From NCBI GenBank assembly GCA_001464665.1, contig LNDP01000014.1, positions 431,001 through 495,000 on the forward strand: a stretch of DNA of 64,000 nucleotides, read 5' to 3'. The stretch's first letter is position 1, and each line of letters starts with the position of its first letter. Below, one piece after another: positions 18,369 to 28,262 of this stretch. The notes beneath the pieces were generated by a model. The model was not told where the DNA came from and ran no database searches. It saw nothing but the letters and a program-made list of their open reading frames with translations. Source of the DNA: Acidobacteria bacterium Ga0074141 (GTDB taxonomy: Bacteria; Acidobacteriota; Blastocatellia; Pyrinomonadales; Pyrinomonadaceae). A program made the translations under genes and the position numbers.

Positions 18369-18779
18369 ATGAATTTGCGTCTTTTTTCTCTTATCGCATT
18401 AGTTTCGGTTGCGGCTGCCTGCGGCGGCGGAGCCACGGGTAATTCCAATCAGGCCGCCGCCAATAACGCCAACATTCCGGCGGGAATGCAGCCGATGCCG
18501 ATCCAGCCTTCGGGCGAATCGACGCCCGGCATTCCGCCTCCGGGCCAAGCGAACGTCGTGGCAAACGGTGCGACGCCAACACCCGGAATCGACCCTGCAA
18601 ATGTTAACCGCCCGATGAAGCCCGGAGCGACGCCGACGCCCGGCATTCCGGATCAGGAAACGCTGCGACGACAAATGAACCAGCGAAACACCAACGTCAA
18701 CGCTCCGCCGCCGGCCGGTGCAAACACCTCATCCACAATGCCGGACCGCAAACAACCGCGTCCGGTCGGTCAAGAATAA
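18369..18779 (+). CDS. Pro-rich lipoprotein with TPTPGI repeats
   Basis: About 136 residues. The signal peptide ends in a lipobox (VSVAAAC), followed by a Gly/Asn stretch and a disordered Pro/Thr-rich body with the repeats GATPTPGIDPANVNRPMKP and GATPTPGIPDQE. Function unknown; typical of small outer- or inner-membrane lipoproteins in this phylum. The ATG at 18369 gives a normal signal peptide; 18360 is an alternative. Confidence 0.7.
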   Translation: MNLRLFSLIALVSVAAACGGGATGNSNQAAANNANIPAGMQPMPIQPSGESTPGIPPPGQANVVANGATPTPGIDPANVNRPMKPGATPTPGIPDQETLRRQMNQRNTNVNAPPPAGANTSSTMPDRKQPRPVGQE

Positions 18780-18804
18780 CGATTCAAACGGCGGCGCCTA
18801 GCGT

Positions 18805-19824
18805 TTATGCGGGCGCCGCTTCCGCCGCTTCGGTAACAACAAATCCAAGTGCCTTCTTAACCTCGGCCTCGATGCGGTCGCGGGTGTCGGTGTTTTCTTT
18901 GAGCATGTTCTTGACGTTCTCGCGGCCCTGGCCGAGCCTTTCGCCCTTGTAAGAGAACCACGCTCCGGTCTTATCGACCACGTTATTTGCCACGGCCAGA
19001 TCGATCAGGTCGCCCTCACGCGAGATGCCTTCGCCATACATGATGTCAAATTCCGTCTCGCGGAATGGCGGTGCGCATTTGTTCTTAACGACCTTCACGC
19101 GTGTGCGGTTGCCGACCACCTTGTCGCCGTCCTTGATCGCGCCGATGCGGCGGATGTCGAGCCGGACGCTGGCGTAAAACTTCAACGCCTTGCCGCCGGT
19201 GGTCGTTTCGGGCGAGCCGAAAAATACGCCGATCTTTTCGCGAAGCTGGTTGATGAAGATGAACGTCGTCCGCGAATTGGCGACGATCGCCGTGATCTTT
19301 CTGAGCGCCTGCGACATAAGTCGGGCCTGAAGCCCCGGCAGCGAATCGCCCATTTCACCATCGAGCTCCGCACGCGGGACAAGTGCCGCGACCGAATCGA
19401 CCACGATGACGTCAATGCTGTTTGAGCGGATAAGCGTTTCGGCGATCTCAAGTGCCTGCTCGCCCGAGTCCGGCTGCGAGATCAGCAGATCGTCGATGTT
19501 GACGCCGAGCTTGCCCGCATATTCCGGGTCCATCGCGTGCTCTGCATCGATGTAAGCGGCAATTCCGCCGGCCTTTTGGGCAGACGCCACGACCTGCAAC
19601 GCCAGCGTCGTCTTACCCGAACTCTCCGGGCCGTAGATCTCAATGATCCGTCCTCGCGGCACGCCGCCGACTCCGATCGCTGCGTCGAGGCTGAGGCAGT
19701 TGGTCGAGATCGCCCCGGCTTCCTCGTGCGGGCGTTCGCCGAGCCGCATTATCGAGCCCTTTCCGAATTTCTTTTCGATCTGCAGAAGGGCAGATTCAAT
19801 GGCCTTGCTTTTATCGATGCTCAT
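18805..19824 (-). CDS. recA: Recombinase RecA
   Basis: DNA strand-exchange ATPase and SOS co-protease. The 339-residue protein has [12 protein letters not shown] near the N terminus, Walker [14 protein letters not shown], the ATP-coupling [11 protein letters not shown], loop L1 [16 protein letters not shown] and loop L2 [22 protein letters not shown]. Length and start ([10 protein letters not shown]) are normal. No recX is adjacent. I saw no LexA box I could name with confidence in the 250 bp upstream. Confidence 0.98.
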   Translation of the reverse strand: MSIDKSKAIESALLQIEKKFGKGSIMRLGERPHEEAGAISTNCLSLDAAIGVGGVPRGRIIEIYGPESSGKTTLALQVVASAQKAGGIAAYIDAEHAMDPEYAGKLGVNIDDLLISQPDSGEQALEIAETLIRSNSIDVIVVDSVAALVPRAELDGEMGDSLPGLQARLMSQALRKITAIVANSRTTFIFINQLREKIGVFFGSPETTTGGKALKFYASVRLDIRRIGAIKDGDKVVGNRTRVKVVKNKCAPPFRETEFDIMYGEGISREGDLIDLAVANNVVDKTGAWFSYKGERLGQGRENVKNMLKENTDTRDRIEAEVKKALGFVVTEAAEAAPA

Positions 19825-20080
19825 TTATTTTTGGTTCTCCAGAAGTTGGGATTTCCGATACTTTACTTATACTCGAAGGAATTTCCAAATCTCCCAGAGC
19901 GTATCACAGATGAAACGCACACGCAAAGCTGGAAAGCGGTTCTCACAGCGTTTGACCGGCAGGTATTTTCGGTTCCCAAGCGTAGCATGCGTTTGAGCAG
20001 CACCCGCTTTGTCCTATAATAATGGTCATCGTAAAACGCGGCAGGTTTTTGCGGGTCGCTTCCTGCCAACGACCGAAACC

Positions 20081-22255
20081 ATGAACTTTTCAACCCCGAT
20101 CGGCCAAACGCTCGACGGCAAGTACAGTATCGAACGCGAACTTGGCCGCGGCGGGATGGGAACCGTCTATCTTGCGACCCATCTCGGCACCGAGCGGCCG
20201 GTCGCGGTAAAGATTATCGCGCCGCAGTTCATGCAGCGGCCGGAGTTCGTTGAGCGCTTTCGCCGCGAGGCCCGAGCGGCCGGCCGCCTTCGCCACCCGA
20301 ATGTCGTTGACGTAACCGACTTCGGTTTTGCCGAAACCGACAGCGGCCGCGTCGCTTATCTTGTAATGGAGTATCTCGATGGCTGCACGCTCGGCGAGAT
20401 ACTCGATGAGGAAAAGAATCTCCCCGTCAGTTGGACGCTCGACATCCTCGAACAGGTCTGCTCGGCCGTCCATGAGGCACATCAGCAGGGCATAATCCAT
20501 CGTGACCTTAAGCCCGACAACATCTGGCTTGAGCCGAACCAACGCGGCGGTTACACCGTTAAGGTGCTCGATTTTGGCATCGCCAAGCTTGATTCGGCCG
20601 GGCTTATCGATCATTCCGCGGAGCCGCCCCGGACGGGCGGTGCGGCGACGATGGCCGGAGCCGCGTCGAGTACATTCGCCGGCGATGAAGGCTCGACCGC
20701 CATTCATGACAGCATCTCGCCGACGCAGATCGTCGAAGCTCAAACATTGATACAGGCCGCAGACGAACCGAAGATCGACAGGGCGTCCCGTCAAACGGTC
20801 AACATCGCCGCGGAACAAGATCAGGATGGCGTCGGGACAAAAATTCTCGAAAATGGCGACGGCGGGCCGACCGCCGAAACACCGCCGCAAAAGTCGACCG
20901 CGGAACTTACTCGCGTCGGTGCCGTGCTCGGAACGCCGCTCTTTATGTCGCCCGAGCAGTGCCGCGGGCAGAGGCTTGATGCCCGCTCGGATGTTTACAG
21001 CATCGGCGTTATTGCCTATCAAATGCTCTCGGGCGAGCCGCCGTTCAAGGGCGACTTTACCGAGGTGATGGCCTGCCATCGCGAAACGCCGCCGCCGCCG
21101 CTCAAGGTCCGCAAGGTCCGCCGCAAGCTCCGCCGTGTGATAATGTCCGCGCTTGAAAAGGACCCCGAACGTCGGCCGCAGTCTGCCGCTTCGTTCGCGA
21201 CCATTCTTCGCTCGCGGAGCGAGGGGATCGGCGGATTGATGCGGCGGGCCGTGATGATCTACTCCGAGCACATCGGAAAGTTCCTTGGCCTCGCTACGCT
21301 CTACTACATCCCGATGGTGCTTTTGACCATTGGCTTGGTGGTCACAACGGTGCTCAAAGCGACCGAGTCGATCGGGGATACGAGCGCGAATGTCATCCTC
21401 GGTGTTTTGCAGGTCGCATTGTTTTTCGCAACGGTCTTTACGGGTTACCTGATCATCGGTACCAACACATGGATCGTTTGCCATTCGATTGCCGTACCGC
21501 TTCGGCCGATCAGGGTTCGCTCGGCGCTCCGCGAGGTCAATAAGCTTCGTGGCCGGCTGCTTGGGACAGGATTGCTTTCAACGTTTCTGCAATTGGTCAT
21601 CGGTGCACTGACGTGCGGAATCGGGTTTCTTTTTACAAGTGTTTTATGGGCACTGGTCGGCCCGGTCGTGATGATGGAGAATCTACGCGGCTGGAGCGCA
21701 CTCAAGCGGTCGAGCCAGCTTGTACGCCGTTCGCTGGCGACCACAGTTGCCGCAATCTTGATAATGTTCCTGGTTCCTGCTCTCGTTGCAGGTTCGATCT
21801 CTTTTGTCGTTAATATCACTGCGGTAGCGGTTGAAAAATCAGCTGACAGCGTCGTCGTAACCGAAAACAAAGAAGGCTCGGAAACTCAGGTGGTAGAGAG
21901 CGAAAAGATCGACCCCGCGACCGGCGAGCGCGAAGGCCAGGTGACGATCAAAACCGGCAACCAGCCCGCGGTCCGCTTCGTTAACATGGACCGCGACACT
22001 CGCAAGAAGATAACCAATGCGTTTCTTGAAAGCCTTCTTCAGATCCTTTTGATTCCCATTCAGCTCGTTTTGATGTCGTTTACGGCCATCATCGCTGCTT
22101 TGCTTTTCATCAAAACCCGACAAGCGGGCGGCGAACCGATCTCAGATCTGCTTGCGCAGTTCGAAGACACAGACGGGCCGAAAAAGAAGTGGCAGGAGCG
22201 AGTCCGCCAGCGTTTGCTTCAATCGGGCCGCATCTCCGGAAGCAGCAAGTCTTAG
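20081..22255 (+). CDS. Membrane Ser/Thr protein kinase with long activation-loop insert
   Basis: A 724-residue kinase. The catalytic domain has the glycine loop LGRGGMGTVYLA, the lysine in VAVKII, HRDLKPDN near residue 140 and DFG near residue 164, so it should be active. Between DFG and the GTPLFMSPEQ segment (about residue 283) lies an unusual insertion of roughly 110 residues rich in Thr, Ser and acidic residues. After the kinase domain come about six membrane helices resembling the glycerophosphodiesterase-type membrane domain (ALKRSSQLVRRS). The frame continues upstream to 20009 but the ATG at 20081 gives a usual kinase N terminus. The VWA gene follows after 2 bp. Confidence 0.9.
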   Translation: MNFSTPIGQTLDGKYSIERELGRGGMGTVYLATHLGTERPVAVKIIAPQFMQRPEFVERFRREARAAGRLRHPNVVDVTDFGFAETDSGRVAYLVMEYLDGCTLGEILDEEKNLPVSWTLDILEQVCSAVHEAHQQGIIHRDLKPDNIWLEPNQRGGYTVKVLDFGIAKLDSAGLIDHSAEPPRTGGAATMAGAASSTFAGDEGSTAIHDSISPTQIVEAQTLIQAADEPKIDRASRQTVNIAAEQDQDGVGTKILENGDGGPTAETPPQKSTAELTRVGAVLGTPLFMSPEQCRGQRLDARSDVYSIGVIAYQMLSGEPPFKGDFTEVMACHRETPPPPLKVRKVRRKLRRVIMSALEKDPERRPQSAASFATILRSRSEGIGGLMRRAVMIYSEHIGKFLGLATLYYIPMVLLTIGLVVTTVLKATESIGDTSANVILGVLQVALFFATVFTGYLIIGTNTWIVCHSIAVPLRPIRVRSALREVNKLRGRLLGTGLLSTFLQLVIGALTCGIGFLFTSVLWALVGPVVMMENLRGWSALKRSSQLVRRSLATTVAAILIMFLVPALVAGSISFVVNITAVAVEKSADSVVVTENKEGSETQVVESEKIDPATGEREGQVTIKTGNQPAVRFVNMDRDTRKKITNAFLESLLQILLIPIQLVLMSFTAIIAALLFIKTRQAGGEPISDLLAQFEDTDGPKKKWQERVRQRLLQSGRISGSSKS

Positions 22256-22257
22256 CG

Positions 22258-23922
22258 ATGCCGAAGTTTTTCTCATGCCTGATATTGCCCGTGCTCGCGG
22301 CGGCAGTTTTGATCGCGACGGCGAGCGGGCAGGGAAGCGTGCGGGAGTTCCCGGTGGCGGCAGGGCAGACGCTTTCGGTGACGAATCCACGCGGCCGTGT
22401 CGAGGCCCGGACCGACGCATCGCTCACCGTTTCGGGCCGGCTCGAGCTTACGTCCGAGGCCGGAGTTTCAGATGGCGTCGCGCAGATCACGTCGGGTTCG
22501 ATCACGATTCCCGCAACCGTCCGCGACCGCATCGACGTCGTGCTCGTGCTTCCCGAACGCACCTCGCTCCGCATCACGACGACCGACGGCGAGATCCTTG
22601 CCGAGGGCAATTTTCTCAAGGTCGAGGCACGCACAGATACCGGCACCATCGCCGTTGATCTGCCCGAAGATCAGCTCGATTATTCGCTGCTCTGGACCGA
22701 ATCGCGGCCGCGGTACGTTGCCGATTTCAAGCTCGAGCCCGTCCGCGAACGCTCGCGTGGCCGCTTTGTGATTAAAGGCAAGCACGCCGCTCCGGAAGGC
22801 TCGGCCGACCGCTCAGCGACGCTTTCGGCCCAGACGGCTCGCGGCATTATCGTGCTCAATGTACCGCCGAACGAGGTGCCGGCCGACCTTCGCGAGCGAA
22901 CGCTGACCGAAGCCGCAAAGGGAATGATCCGCAGCGGCGATAGCATTTTGATGGAAGCGATCCGTCGAGCCGCACCCAAGTATTACGGTGATTACGCCCG
23001 CTCGCTTCCGCCCTTTCGCCGCGAGCCCGGCCTTCGCGACGGCACTTCGGCTGTTAGCTTTTCGGGCCCGGGACTTCGGCGTGCGACCGTCGCCGTGACC
23101 GACGCGAACGACCGTGCGATCGCCGACATTCGCCCGGAGGAATTTGAGATAAGCGAGGCCGGCCGGCCGCTTGAGCCCATCTCCGTTGCGCGTGTCGAGT
23201 CGCCCGTTAATCTGATCTTGCTGCTGGATGTTTCGGGCAGCGTCGAGGGCTACGTCAATTTCATCCGCCGCACGGCGAGGGCATTTATCGCGACGGTCGA
23301 TCCGCGCGACCGCGTGGCGATCGTCATCTTTGCCGACGACGTCAAAACGCTCGTCACATTTACGAACGACAAGGCAAAGCTTTCCGAAAGCCTCGATACC
23401 TTCGACGCCGGCGGGGCGACCGCATTTTACGACGCCGTCGGCTACACCATTTCCGAAACGCTTCGGCCGATCCGCGGCGAGCGGACGGCGATCGTGATCC
23501 TGACCGATGGTGACGACAACCGCTCATTTCTGCCCTTCGATCCGCTCGTCTCGGCCATCGGCGAAAGCGGTGCGCTCATCTATCCGCTCTACATTCCCTC
23601 GGCGCTTGTCGCCGCTGCCGAGTCCGCTCCAGACCGCCGTGCAGACCCGCTCCGGGCACGCTACTTTGGACTTTCAAAGCGGGCCGAGGGCGAAGGCGAA
23701 CGGCTCGCCAAGGCCTCGGGCGGCGTCTATTACCCGATCTCTCAGGTCGCCGAGATCGACCGCGCATACGAAGACATCGCCAGCCAACTCCGCGCCGCCT
23801 ACGACATCACATACCGCTCCGAACTCTCCGAGCCCGACCCCAACCGCCCCTCGCCCCGCCTCCGAATCCGCGTAACCCGCCCCAACGCCCAAGTCCGCAT
23901 CGACCGCGTAACCGCGCCCTAA
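22258..23922 (+). CDS. Exported VWA-domain protein (VWFA-related, acidobacterial type)
   Basis: A 554-residue exported protein. A signal peptide (FFSCLILPVLAAAVLIATASG) precedes a beta-rich region (about residues 30-230) and a von Willebrand A domain from about residue 315 with the MIDAS motif DVSGSVE, the threonine loop GGATAFYDA and the aspartate in LTDGDDN. It ends in a short beta domain (RLRIRVTRPNAQVRI). The type is common in Acidobacteriota. It starts 2 bp after the kinase stop, so the pair is surely cotranscribed and may be functionally linked. Confidence 0.87.
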   Translation: MPKFFSCLILPVLAAAVLIATASGQGSVREFPVAAGQTLSVTNPRGRVEARTDASLTVSGRLELTSEAGVSDGVAQITSGSITIPATVRDRIDVVLVLPERTSLRITTTDGEILAEGNFLKVEARTDTGTIAVDLPEDQLDYSLLWTESRPRYVADFKLEPVRERSRGRFVIKGKHAAPEGSADRSATLSAQTARGIIVLNVPPNEVPADLRERTLTEAAKGMIRSGDSILMEAIRRAAPKYYGDYARSLPPFRREPGLRDGTSAVSFSGPGLRRATVAVTDANDRAIADIRPEEFEISEAGRPLEPISVARVESPVNLILLLDVSGSVEGYVNFIRRTARAFIATVDPRDRVAIVIFADDVKTLVTFTNDKAKLSESLDTFDAGGATAFYDAVGYTISETLRPIRGERTAIVILTDGDDNRSFLPFDPLVSAIGESGALIYPLYIPSALVAAAESAPDRRADPLRARYFGLSKRAEGEGERLAKASGGVYYPISQVAEIDRAYEDIASQLRAAYDITYRSELSEPDPNRPSPRLRIRVTRPNAQVRIDRVTAP

Positions 23923-23926
23923 GTTG

Positions 23927-24140
23927 CGAAAGTTGCGAAGTTGCGAAGTTTTGAGTCCCGGCTTTAGCCGGCCAACGTTGCGTAAGCCCGCACGTCAGTA
24001 AGGGCGGTTCGTCCAATGCATAATTCCGCAGGCCGAATTCCGAAAGTCGTCGAAGACGACGGGATTGATGTAGCCCACATCGGTAGATGTGGGTCACAGC
24101 CACAACTGTCCCGAGAACCGTCGAAGACGGTGGCACGAGC
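23927..24140. repeat. Short direct repeats and REP-like hairpins
   Basis: Near 23924-23950 the unit GTTGCGAA occurs three times in tandem. From about 24045 three hairpins follow: CGTCGTCGAAGACGACG, CCCACATCGGTAGATGTGGG and ACCGTCGAAGACGGT. Two share the CGTCGAAGACG core. Together with the sequence to 24324 this fills the roughly 400-bp gap before the next gene; an open frame runs across it but carries no protein-like signal. Confidence 0.55.
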
Positions 24141-24348
24141 ACACAGACATCTGGATTCTGGAATTCCCATTCCTATTGACACCCCTGCTAATATTGCCGA
24201 TAAGCCAACCGACGCCGGTCCCGGAGCATCTTTGAAGGTTAGAATCATGCAACCGCTAGCGTCAGACGGAACAATAGACGACACCGCCTCCCCGGAGAAA
24301 TGCAATTTATTAAGTCAGATTCCGATGATCAATTACGACCGATCAAAA

Positions 24349-25410
24349 ATGATAACTGGCAAAAAGGGAAGAGCTTCCTTGTTATTCTTCATTTTTCTGG
24401 TTGCGTTTGTATTGGCGATCCCGGCCCAAGAGAATGAGGTTTTAACCGCATCTATAGTTGGGCATCGGTTAGGCGATTACCCGGAGATAACTGGAGACGG
24501 ATCGAGAGTTCTAATTCTCCGTGTCAGGCGACCAGGTGAATCAAAAGAGCGGTCAAAGGCACAGTTCATAATTGTTCAAGTTCCGACCGGATTAAACATC
24601 CCGTCTGAAATATTTAAGGACAGGAAAGCAAGACAGTTCACTTTGGTGCGATCCAAGAAATGCGACACAAGTATTGAGGAGTTTGATAGTCGAGCGATGA
24701 TTGCTAGCAGAGCGTACGCGAACCAGGAAATGGCCCGAGCACAGAGCGAGAAACCAGGTTCAGCGGAATCAAGGAACATTGTTCCGTTACCACGATTCAT
24801 TGTTTCGATGACGGGCGACACCGAGGGCGAAATGCCCCGCAAGAAAAAACTTCGTTGTTATGAATTCGTTGACGTAAGTGCGGAGTCTAAGCTTCAGGCA
24901 GGCGACGAAGAGAAGCGGCCGGCGGTCACGGTTGCACTTGAATGCGCAGAAAAGGATCGCTTTCGGTTTCGCATATATAATCGGACGCCCTGGGTGATTT
25001 CGGTTCCTACGTACAGCAACTATTTTGATTGGATTGAGGTTGGCGGAACTCGAAGGCCTAAAACCGTTCTTTTGGCCAGAAAAGAATCGGTTTTTGTGCT
25101 CCCTGATGATGTCGGAATCGACTCCCTTTTGTACTTTTTAGAGCGAGAAGTTGCAAGCACACCTTTTCCGATTCGGGAGACAAGAGTCAGCGGGCCAAGC
25201 TCGTTCAATATTTCTTGGATCGATAAGAATTCAAAGATCATGTTCTCGATCGACAAGACTGCCTTGGAAGATATGCGGCGCCTCTATGTGAAGTTTAGAT
25301 ACGAATGGGAACTAAGTGATAAGGGCGGATTTTTCGCCGGCCTTAATGAACATCTTGCCGAATTTCGGCTTGACCCCGGTGAGCTCCGCTCAATCGAAAC
25401 TTGCGAGTGA
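24349..25410 (+). CDS. Exported protein of unknown function
   Basis: About 353 residues from the ATG at 24349 (24325 is an alternative). It has a signal peptide (RASLLFFIFLVAFVLAIPAQ) and a mature region without recognisable domain, containing ALECAEKDRFRFRIYNRT and VPTYSNYFDWIEVGG, a beta-rich pattern. The open frame extends back to 24016 but that part is repeat DNA. Visibly more A+T-rich than the neighbouring kinase genes, like the next three genes, which suggests acquired DNA. Confidence 0.65.
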   Translation: MITGKKGRASLLFFIFLVAFVLAIPAQENEVLTASIVGHRLGDYPEITGDGSRVLILRVRRPGESKERSKAQFIIVQVPTGLNIPSEIFKDRKARQFTLVRSKKCDTSIEEFDSRAMIASRAYANQEMARAQSEKPGSAESRNIVPLPRFIVSMTGDTEGEMPRKKKLRCYEFVDVSAESKLQAGDEEKRPAVTVALECAEKDRFRFRIYNRTPWVISVPTYSNYFDWIEVGGTRRPKTVLLARKESVFVLPDDVGIDSLLYFLEREVASTPFPIRETRVSGPSSFNISWIDKNSKIMFSIDKTALEDMRRLYVKFRYEWELSDKGGFFAGLNEHLAEFRLDPGELRSIETCE

Positions 25411-25562
25411 TCGTCAGAAATCGAATCGGGTAATGACAAATGGCCCACTTAGAATCCGGAAGAAGGGTTTTCGCGACGACGCAGCCGTTCGCCAGTCAAA
25501 GACGACCCGTCGTTTAACGATATGGCAACCAGAGTTATTACGAAATGCCGGAAGCTTTCAAT

Positions 25563-25973
25563 ATGACAGGCCTGACCCCAGTCAAGCTCATCGGGATAAC
25601 TGTGCTCGTGTTAGGAGCGATCGTGGTTGCGTTAATACTTCTCGGCTTTGAAATCGAGACCTATCCACCTAAAAGACCGGTCGGATTACCTTCGTCGGCT
25701 GAGTGGGCCGGAGGTCGTGATGGCGGGGCATGGATAGACTGCGAAAAGACAAACGAATCCCTTGGAAGCTATCGATGTAGTGTTTACAACGAAACCGGTC
25801 TTAGCATTTTAGACTCAGCACCCTACCGGATGTTCTCGGTCCGTTGGGACGAAGTTCTCAAGAAGCCAATTTATTCCGAGATCGATTTTGAACCACAAAC
25901 GCTGGAATACAATAGTTATGGCAACGGAGAGATCCGGTTAACAGGGAACCTCGTATTGCGGCGTGTCCTTTAA
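25563..25973 (+). CDS. Small anchored protein of unknown function
   Basis: About 136 residues with one N-terminal membrane helix (VKLIGITVLVLGAIVVALIL) and a periplasmic part containing SSAEWAGGRDGGAWIDCEKT and RCSVYNETG. I cannot assign a family; the style resembles small cargo genes of RHS patches in related genomes (recollection, not checked). Its start region coincides with a relic of the RAYT-type end (CAATATGACAGGCCTGACCCC at 25560-25580), so the N terminus may be derived from element DNA, and an earlier ATG at 25545 is possible. Confidence 0.5.
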   Translation: MTGLTPVKLIGITVLVLGAIVVALILLGFEIETYPPKRPVGLPSSAEWAGGRDGGAWIDCEKTNESLGSYRCSVYNETGLSILDSAPYRMFSVRWDEVLKKPIYSEIDFEPQTLEYNSYGNGEIRLTGNLVLRRVL

Positions 25974-26232
25974 CTCGAGTGATTTCTTTACGGTTTCGAG
26001 GCAGATAAAATTCTCTGAGAAAGTCGTGTCAGACGCAAAATATTGCAATTCGCGTTCGGCCGACTGCGGTTTTCCAGTGTTTGACCGAATTCGTTAGTTT
26101 CAGACGGAACAGGTGATCAATGATGCAGAAAACCTATCTTCTCATCCCGTTGCGCGGCCGGTCCCGGAGCGCTTCGCCCAGGACCAATCGTCCGATCTGA
26201 AATATCTATGTTGGAGAAGCGAGACTAAGACA

Positions 26233-26745
26233 ATGAAAAAGATGCCTCAATTGATAGTGATGACCCTTGTTTGCTTTATTGTCTTTTACTTTCCTGTCTC
26301 TGCTACAGGACAGGAAATAAAGGATTGCAGGTCCAATATGAAACACTTAATTCGCCAAAGTCCAAACATTGTCGTCGCAGAAGTGATCAAAGTTTATGAT
26401 GCTCCCGGAAGCTGGAGTTCAAGTTCCATTTTCAACTACCAGAAGGTACTTTACAAGGCCGGAAAATCTATAAAAGGAGCAAGCGTACCTGAGACCCTAC
26501 TCGTGCATCACGCCGTCATCGAAAATTCACCGTTGGTTGACCGAACAGATGGGCGGTTGTCTCCTAACCTGTTTGTTGAGGGATCCCGTTTCATACTTTT
26601 TCTCATTCCAAATAAACATCCCGAGAATCCTAACAACACCAAGGTGAAAGATTACCTCGTAACTGACTCCGATTGTGGGGTTGTAAAATACAGAGACGAA
26701 GTTTTGGATGTTATTTACGAACTAATCTCTTCAGGCAATTTATAA
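26233..26745 (+). CDS. Exported protein of unknown function
   Basis: 170 residues with a signal peptide (LIVMTLVCFIVFYFPVSATG) and a beta-rich mature domain (NIVVAEVIKVYDAP, SRFILFLIPNKH). It has two or three cysteines that might form disulfides. A GGAG ribosome site lies about 15 bp before the ATG. No family recognised. It is followed by an element relic. Confidence 0.6.
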   Translation: MKKMPQLIVMTLVCFIVFYFPVSATGQEIKDCRSNMKHLIRQSPNIVVAEVIKVYDAPGSWSSSSIFNYQKVLYKAGKSIKGASVPETLLVHHAVIENSPLVDRTDGRLSPNLFVEGSRFILFLIPNKHPENPNNTKVKDYLVTDSDCGVVKYRDEVLDVIYELISSGNL

Positions 26746-26787
26746 ACCCACCGCAAAGAAATGACAGACGAAATAAACGACAACCGG

Positions 26788-27061
26788 AAACAACGGGGTC
26801 AGGCCTGCGATATTGCGATTCTTGTTTTGTTGTTCTGCTCAAGAACTTGAGTTAACAGCAATTTCTCCTTGACCGCTTCGTGCATCGTGAGAAAACGTTT
26901 GTGATCCCCACGCGAATGAAATATATCCTTTCGGTCGTTGCCTCGCACGATCAACTGATGAAGCCTGCCCTCAACCGAATTCTTCTTGCCATCTCACACC
27001 GCCAAGGCCTAAAATTGCACAACGAATTGGGCAGAATTGCAATATCACCTGCCTGAACCCA
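26788..27061 (-). mobile_element. Relic of an IS200/RAYT-type transposase element
   Basis: The minus strand reads from an ATG at 26992 (MARRIR), shifts frame near 26970, then continues HQLIVRGNDRKDIFHS, the N-terminal signature of REP-associated tyrosine transposases (Y1 family), and stops at 26799, far short of full length. The HUH and catalytic tyrosine parts are lost. The ends are inverted: GGGGTCAGGCCTGCGATATT near 26795 and GCAATATCACCTGCCTGAAC at 27040. Related ends occur at 28217-28262 and 25560-25580. The element is dead. Confidence 0.7.
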
Positions 27062-27099
27062 ATTCTTTTACGTGACCCCGTTTCCTTTACGCTCCCTAC

Positions 27100-28092
27100 T
27101 CATTTTCGCCTCCAAGCTTCCTCATTTATCCGGTCCCGAACGCTTACGAATTTAGGAGTTTGTATCTCTATGGTTGGGTTCTCATTAGGCGTGATCTGGA
27201 CACTAAAATCAGGGCACTTCCATTGACTTTGGAAAGGTTCCCAGAAGTACGGCAATCCAATTGTAGAGGAAATATTCTGCCAGAAATCGTCGCGTTCTCG
27301 CGCTTTATCGAGTGATTTGAATTTGGGTGCAAGTTTTTCAACCCGATCGTTTATAAACGTAACGTTAATGCTGTAAGCGTCAAGTTTCCAGTTCCAAATG
27401 TATGCGATCTTATAGGTATCGGGCCGTTTGTATATTGTCTCTACCCTAGCTTTTGGATAGAGGCTTCGAAATTCTTTTAGAGACATCCCGAGCTGTACAC
27501 CACCGATCTTGGGTGACTCGGATATTCCGATCTTGCACTGGGCGGTGCAAGCGTAGTCAACAAGCCGAAACGTTGCTGCGCCGGGTGTTTCGGCAAAGAC
27601 CGGTTCGAAAGGTGTAGAAAAGATCTCGGTAGGCTGAACATCGGGTACCCTCGAAATGAAGGCAGAATATCGCTTGGCAGCCCTTCCTTCAAAAGAACTG
27701 AAATCCCCATTAGAATCGATTATCTCACCCGCCTTTAGCACACGCGGAACTCGTTGATGATCGGGCATCTCCGTCCAAGGAATCCTTCGAATCGGCTCGC
27801 CGTAGCCGTATTCCCATTCGCAGGTGTTCGGATTTCGACGCTGGAGGCCGCTTAATCCATAGAACTCGTCTCCAACCGTTTGCCCGTATAAGATCAGGTC
27901 TGTGCCGCTAACGTTTTTAAGTCTGATAGTTACTTTCCAGTAATCACTTCCGGCGTGTCCACAACCTTCGCAGTATTTAGGCTCGCCGAATGGAAGGAAT
28001 TCTACCAGTTGGTCTTGGGCCGAGATAATAGTTGGCAAAACGTAAAGAATGAGAAGTGCAAGAACAGGCCGTCGAAAGAAATGGAATATCAT
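27100..28092 (-). CDS. Exported protein of unknown function
   Basis: 330 residues with a signal peptide (VLALLILYVLPTIISAQ). The N-terminal half contains CEGCGHAG and a beta-rich block (WKVTIRLKNVSGTDL); the C-terminal half (about residues 190-320) begins GGVQLGMSLKEFRSLYP, a motif seen at the start of short repeated-domain periplasmic proteins. No named family. It is bracketed by element relics on both sides (26788-27061 and 28217-28262). Confidence 0.65.
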   Translation of the reverse strand: MIFHFFRRPVLALLILYVLPTIISAQDQLVEFLPFGEPKYCEGCGHAGSDYWKVTIRLKNVSGTDLILYGQTVGDEFYGLSGLQRRNPNTCEWEYGYGEPIRRIPWTEMPDHQRVPRVLKAGEIIDSNGDFSSFEGRAAKRYSAFISRVPDVQPTEIFSTPFEPVFAETPGAATFRLVDYACTAQCKIGISESPKIGGVQLGMSLKEFRSLYPKARVETIYKRPDTYKIAYIWNWKLDAYSINVTFINDRVEKLAPKFKSLDKARERDDFWQNISSTIGLPYFWEPFQSQWKCPDFSVQITPNENPTIEIQTPKFVSVRDRINEEAWRRK

Positions 28093-28216
28093 TACAGCCT
28101 AAGAGGACGAATTGAAGTGTTTCGTTGCTTGATCCGGCCTCTTGAATTTGCCGTCTCGCGAATGACCGCTAGACGTCGAGTATTTTTGTTTTACTCGCCG
28201 TCCGGCTAAAAACATA

Positions 28217-28262
28217 AAACAACGGGGTCTGGCCTGCGATATTGCGATTCTTGTTTTGTTGT
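28217..28262. repeat. Second copy of RAYT-type element end
   Basis: Forty-six bases match 26788-26833 with one difference. The match stops abruptly on both sides, so this is a solitary element end or a duplicated 3' part. The two copies are direct repeats bracketing the 27100-28092 gene. Confidence 0.75.

Noticed and set aside
20090..21484. 464-residue antisense frame over the kinase
   Set aside because: Shadow of high-G+C codon use; the kinase frame has all motifs.
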